From assembly GCA_027596195.1 (NCBI GenBank), contig JADGJG010000983.1, positions 1 to 10,201 on the forward strand: 10,201 nucleotides of DNA, read 5' to 3'. Of this stretch, positions 7,405 to 10,201 are shown piece after piece (the first letter of the stretch is position 1; every line of letters starts with the position of its first letter). The translations under genes and the position numbers were made by a program. Under the pieces are notes generated by a model, which saw nothing but the letters and a program-made list of their open reading frames with translations, ran no database searches and was not told the DNA's origin. The stretch comes from Podochytrium sp. JEL0797 (taxonomy: Eukaryota > Chytridiomycota > Chytridiomycetes > Chytridiales > Chytriomycetaceae).

Positions 7405-8796
7405 ATGGACGCCTCCTACGCGTCCAAAACGCGTGCCTCGGCTGCTCCTGGCGCCACCAAACAACCCATCACCACGATCGCGCGACACGCGTATATTACG
7501 CAAACCCCGCTCTGGGTCCAACGCGACGTGCTCTCGCGCAAGAACGGAGCCCATGCGACAGTGTTTATGGTGAATGGCGATCGGTATCTCGGGGAGTGGT
7601 TTGATAATAAGAAGCAAGGTGAGAGCGCGGGGGGTCGGGGGGGTTTACGCGTCTTTTTATTTTATTTCGCGGCGAGTCGCGTTTCGGAAGGGTTTGGATC
7701 TTTGGACTGGAATTTGTATCATTCCGAGTATGTGGAATCACGATAAGGAATATTCATGGGGAATGCCATTTGGAATCGGATCACTCACCCCACATGCAAA
7801 ACACACACCCACACACCCACACAAACACCCCAATTCTCACACATACCCCCCCAACAAACAACACGCACACGACACATAAAACCAGGAAACGGAACCTACT
7901 TCTACAACTCCACCGGCTCCCTCTACGAAGGCGAATGGCTGCACGACCAACGCTCCGGTTTCGGCACCTTCGCGACCCCCATCACCCAACCCACCACCAC
8001 CTCACCCACCGCCCCCTCCCCCACCTGCTCCCTCACGGCCCCAACCCCCTCCCCGACCAAAAACAAACCCACAACCAACCACAACGCCAACGACGGCGGC
8101 CTCCTCCTCCGCAAAGTGTACGCGGGGCAATGGAAACATGATTTACGGGACGGGCGAGGAACGTATTTTTATCCCGATGGGAGTTGGTATGAAGGGTTAT
8201 GGAAGCGGGATCAAAAGGAAGGTTGGGGGAGGATGAATTATGTGGATGGGAGTGTGTATGATGGGGAGTGGCATGAAGAGATGAGACATGGGCAGGGGGT
8301 TGTGTTGGAACGTGTGTTTTTTTTGGTTTACTCGCGTTGGGGGGGGGGGGGGTGCTTGCTAACGAATCGCTTTTTTTTGTATAAAAGCCACGGGAGACCG
8401 GTACGAAGGCATGTGGCTCGACGATCTCAAAGAAGGGCCTGGGAAATACATTTACAAAGCCAAGCGGCAAATGTATGAGGGGGAGTGGTCCAAAGGGTCG
8501 CCCAAGTGTGGGACGTTGGTCGATTTGCCGCCGTTGCAAGGGCAGATGCCGAAAAAGTATCCGATTCCTGCGGTGAGTTTTTGCGAAGGGGGGGACGGGC
8601 TTATAATTTCTCATCTTTTTCGCGTTTTGTGGGGGGGTTTTTTTTTGCTCAGATCAAGTTGGCGGATCCGGATGCTGTCCTCGAAAATCAACGGGAAGAG
8701 ATTCGCGAGATGAGAATGGCGAGGATGATGGTGAGTGTGAATGCGGGTATGCCTCGTTCACGAAACTAACCCTCCCAACAGGATACGGATCAATGA
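7405..8796 (+). CDS. MORN3: MORN repeat-containing protein 3 orthologue, five exons
   Basis: MORN-repeat protein; animal MORN3 is associated with sperm flagella and cilia, so a role in the zoospore flagellum is inferred. Seen: exons 7405-7618, 7886-8311, 8388-8572, 8653-8730 and 8782-8796, joining to 305 residues. Seven MORN units of the Y-x-G-x-W type have their tyrosines at 61, 85, 150, 173, 196, 219 and 243. An N-terminal PLW...VNGD segment precedes them. The C-terminus has CGT(L)VD, then YPIPA and LADPDAVLE. Known: animal MORN3 has the same order, including W-GRM in a central repeat, KCGTMIDF, FPIPE and LDPDGVLEE, so this is the orthologue, not just a generic MORN protein. Odd: a 48-residue Thr/Pro/Ser-rich insert (101-148) between repeats 2 and 3, and a 15-nt last coding exon (DTDQ-stop). 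Splice sites are GTGAG(A/T) or GTGTGT with AG; an ACTAAC branch site lies in the last intron. The ATG at 7405 is the first in frame. Confidence 0.92.
7797..7880. repeat. CA-rich simple sequence at the 3' end of MORN3 intron 1
   Basis: Imperfect CACACA/CCCACACA tract just before the acceptor ACATAAAACCAG|GA. On the coding strand it gives an A/C-rich rather than pyrimidine-pure region ahead of the 3' splice site. It is likely variable in length. Confidence 0.7.
7972..8115 (+). repeat. C-rich low-complexity insert in the MORN3 coding region
   Basis: A C/A-rich tract encoding residues 101-148, almost entirely Thr, Pro, Ser, Ala and Asn, sits between the second and third MORN units, where animal MORN3 also has a short spacer. 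Flanking MORN units are intact, so it is probably a disordered loop. It resembles the C/A-rich end of the adjacent intron 7619-7885, and expansion from similar simple sequence is possible. Confidence 0.75.
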
Positions 8797-9038
8797 AAAC
8801 GCCCGGACTTCCTTTTCCCATTTGGTTCCACCCCATCCGAATTCTTGCCTTTTGTTTTTCAAGCATCGTTTCTTTAGAAGTAAAAAGGTCGCGAGATTCC
8901 CGTCGTTGTTTTATTTTTTCAAATCCCTATCCAACGGTGGACGCGCTGTCCAAAACACACACGTACTAAAACCAGTGAGTGTGTCAGAACAAAGGACCCC
9001 AGCAAACAGAAAAAAAGAATACATACCGCAGATGTTAT
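8797..9038. terminator. Convergent intergenic region, 3' ends of MORN3 and NDUFB3
   Basis: 242 bases between two facing stop codons, which must hold both 3' UTRs and poly(A) sites. T-rich stretches (CTTTTGTTTTTC near 8850; GTTGTTTTATTTTTTC near 8906-8921) on the plus strand and A-rich stretches on the other side (AGAAAAAAAGAATAC near 9008) fit. There is no canonical AATAAA that I can assign to either gene. Confidence 0.4.
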
Positions 9039-9936
9039 TTAATGGTGGTGCTCTTTAGCCAATCGCGCGTTTCTCTCCTCGGTCCAGTTGGCCCAGTACT
9101 CGAGTTCCTGCTTTCCAGGACCCGCAGACCAGTACCTGGGATACCATAGTAAGGGATAAGAATATACGCGAGTGTGGTGGGAGAGGGGGGGGTCAGGGGG
9201 AACGCCACATTTTCGCGAACGCAGATTCCAAAATGCAAAATACGATGCATGGATTCGGGTATGCAGGAGGGAAATTCGTGCGTCCGTTCTATTTCAGGAG
9301 GGTGTGTGGGGAAACACGCGGTTCCGATTCTCGCTTTTTTGGCAAGCGCGCGCCGCACGCTGGACGAGCGAACCGGATCCAAATCACGATCCAAAATGGC
9401 CTGTGTGTTGGCCTATGGTCCCAATCACTAGTATAGGACACGTGCGGATCTGCAGAGGTTTCCGCGCCCCGTGGGCTTGCTTTCGCTCGCGGATTTCTTC
9501 GTGACTTCCGCGGGGATCCAAAATGCGCGGACCGAACAGCACTGATTCCACCGCACTAGACAATCGAGAACAGGGAAGGATCCAATGGGGGCAGATAACT
9601 AAACCACACACACCACTTGTCATACGCCAGATACCCCGCAAACAGCACACAACCGAGCCCCAAGCCCGGGAACAAGGCCCGCGTTCTCTTCTGGATGGAC
9701 CAGAACTTGTCCTGGCGCCATAGCTCCCGCGCAGCCCATGGGTCCTTGGTGGCCGGGGATCTGTTTTCGAGGAACGAGACGTGGGGGCGGAATTTGGCGA
9801 AGGGGAAGTAGGCTGTGGTGGTTCGAGGGTTATGGGTGTGGACTTTGGAGCGTTCGTTGGTACGTACGGAATTCTGTGGGGTGGGAGTGATTAGTTTTGG
9901 ATGAGAGTGGTGGAGACGGGCCTCACCAGTTGGCAT
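9039..9936 (-). CDS. NDUFB3: NADH dehydrogenase (ubiquinone) 1 beta subcomplex subunit 3 (B12), complex I
   Basis: Accessory single-pass subunit of the membrane arm of mitochondrial complex I. Seen: exon 1 9936-9927 (10 nt, ATG CCA ACT G), exon 2 9812-9617, exon 3 9135-9039, splicing to 100 residues ending KEHHH and TAA. Residues 26-35 read KDPWAARELW, the conserved pre-membrane motif of the family. Residues ~50-67 (LFPGLGLGCVLFAGYLAY) are the membrane segment. The matrix/intermembrane tail is Trp- and charge-rich (YWSAGPGKQELEYWANW). Length matches the family (~100). Known: animal NDUFB3 has DPWGRNEAWR followed by one hydrophobic helix and a His-rich C-terminus. Intron 2 (9136-9616, 481 nt) splits a Lys codon. 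A 6-nt microexon (9873-9868) could lie inside intron 1 and would give 102 residues. Convergent with MORN3. Confidence 0.85.
9136..9616 (-). other. 481-nt intron of NDUFB3
   Basis: Donor CAA|GTGGTG and acceptor TATCCCAG|G, splitting a lysine codon and joining AYDK to YWSAG in frame. It is the longest intron in the window. It contains two TTTTGGATC-type motifs and some open frames, but none has recognisable protein content, and no extra exon is needed for a full-length protein. The interior is otherwise unexplained. Confidence 0.7.
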
Positions 9937-10099
9937 TTCAAACAGAAAATAGAAAAAATAAGCGAAACTAATGGGTATAAGAAGAGAGATTATCGCGTTT
10001 TTTTATTTAGACGTACTGAAGAAAAGAAAAAAAGTCCATTGAATTCTGCTGCACTATAAATCACTCCGCAAAAACACCTCACTACTCGCCACCTCCCGG
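9937..10099. promoter_or_regulatory. Upstream region of NDUFB3
   Basis: A/T-rich region upstream of the minus-strand ATG, with A/T homopolymer stretches at 9948-9963, 9998-10008 and 10020-10033. A TATAAAT on the plus strand (10056-10062; ATTTATA when read toward NDUFB3) is about 120 bases upstream of the ATG and could be a core promoter element. This is by position only. Confidence 0.3.
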
Positions 10100-10201
10100 C
10101 CCCCCCCCCCCGCCCGGGGGCCCCCCCCCCCCCCCCCCCCGCCCCCCCCGGACCCCCCCACACCCCCCACCCCACCAACAAACCCCCCACCCCCCCCACC
10201 C
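10100..10201. repeat. C-rich homopolymer / low-complexity tract at the window end
   Basis: Almost pure C with a G5 block: C runs of 12 (10100-10111) and 20 (10121-10140), then C(6-8) runs broken by A or G. On the other strand this is poly-G. It could be a G-quadruplex-forming tract, or the poly-G artefact that two-colour sequencing leaves at contig ends. It is not a TTAGGG-type telomere. Confidence 0.8.

Noticed and set aside
9396..9420. Resemblance between GGCCATTTTGGATCGTGATTTGGATC in the NDUFB3 intron (minus strand) and GGCCATTGATTTTTTTGGATCGG at 1265 as a dispersed repeat.
   Set aside because: The match is short and interrupted and does not extend on either side; chance similarity is likely.
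9556..9936. Unspliced 126-residue reading of NDUFB3 from 9936.
   Set aside because: It includes the 114-nt intron at the start and reads past the donor at 9616 into a stop, losing the conserved C-terminus ending in EHHH.
10100..10201. Telomere at the right end.
   Set aside because: There is no regular TTAGGG-like unit, only C runs of irregular length.

Overview
The window looks like nuclear DNA of a small-intron eukaryote, most likely a zoosporic (chytrid-type) fungus. Genes are compact and intron-rich, with GT...AG introns mostly 48-300 nt long and several CTAAC/CTAAT-like branch sites. The protein set (COQ8 kinase, complex I NDUFB3, Mediator MED9) is generic eukaryotic. A clear MORN3 orthologue points to an organism with a flagellum, and the 24-residue leucine-rich repeats with G-x-IPVELG-type cores resemble families I associate with chytrids. 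The lineage call is inference; no rRNA or other marker is present.

Layout, left to right. Positions 1-2176 hold no gene I can name. At the left edge is a well-formed minus-strand intron (134-206) from an unidentified transcript. At 1344-1670 is a decayed minus-strand fragment of the N-terminal region of a leucine-rich-repeat (LRR) protein. Positions 2177-4379 (minus) carry a complete five-exon COQ8/ADCK kinase gene. Positions 4692-5527 (minus) carry a tentative three-exon gene of unknown function. Positions 5635-6591 (plus) carry an LRR locus whose N-terminal part, first repeat and later repeats lie in three different frames; its N-terminal part is homologous to the 1344-1670 fragment in inverted orientation. 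Positions 6734-7130 (minus) encode a two-exon MED9-like Mediator subunit, divergent from a five-exon MORN3 gene at 7405-8796 (plus). Positions 9039-9936 (minus) encode NDUFB3, convergent with MORN3, with a 10-nt first coding exon and a possible 6-nt microexon. The last ~100 bases are a C/G homopolymer tract that may be a contig-end artefact.

The genes do not form a pathway. COQ8 (coenzyme Q synthesis) and NDUFB3 (complex I) both act in the mitochondrial respiratory chain, but nothing in the sequence suggests co-regulation. I found no CRISPR array, tRNA, rRNA or intact mobile element, and no convincing new system. The most informative points are the KxGQ-to-KxAQ change in COQ8, the stop-free 48-nt COQ8 intron, the NDUFB3 microexon alternative, and the pair of LRR relics.
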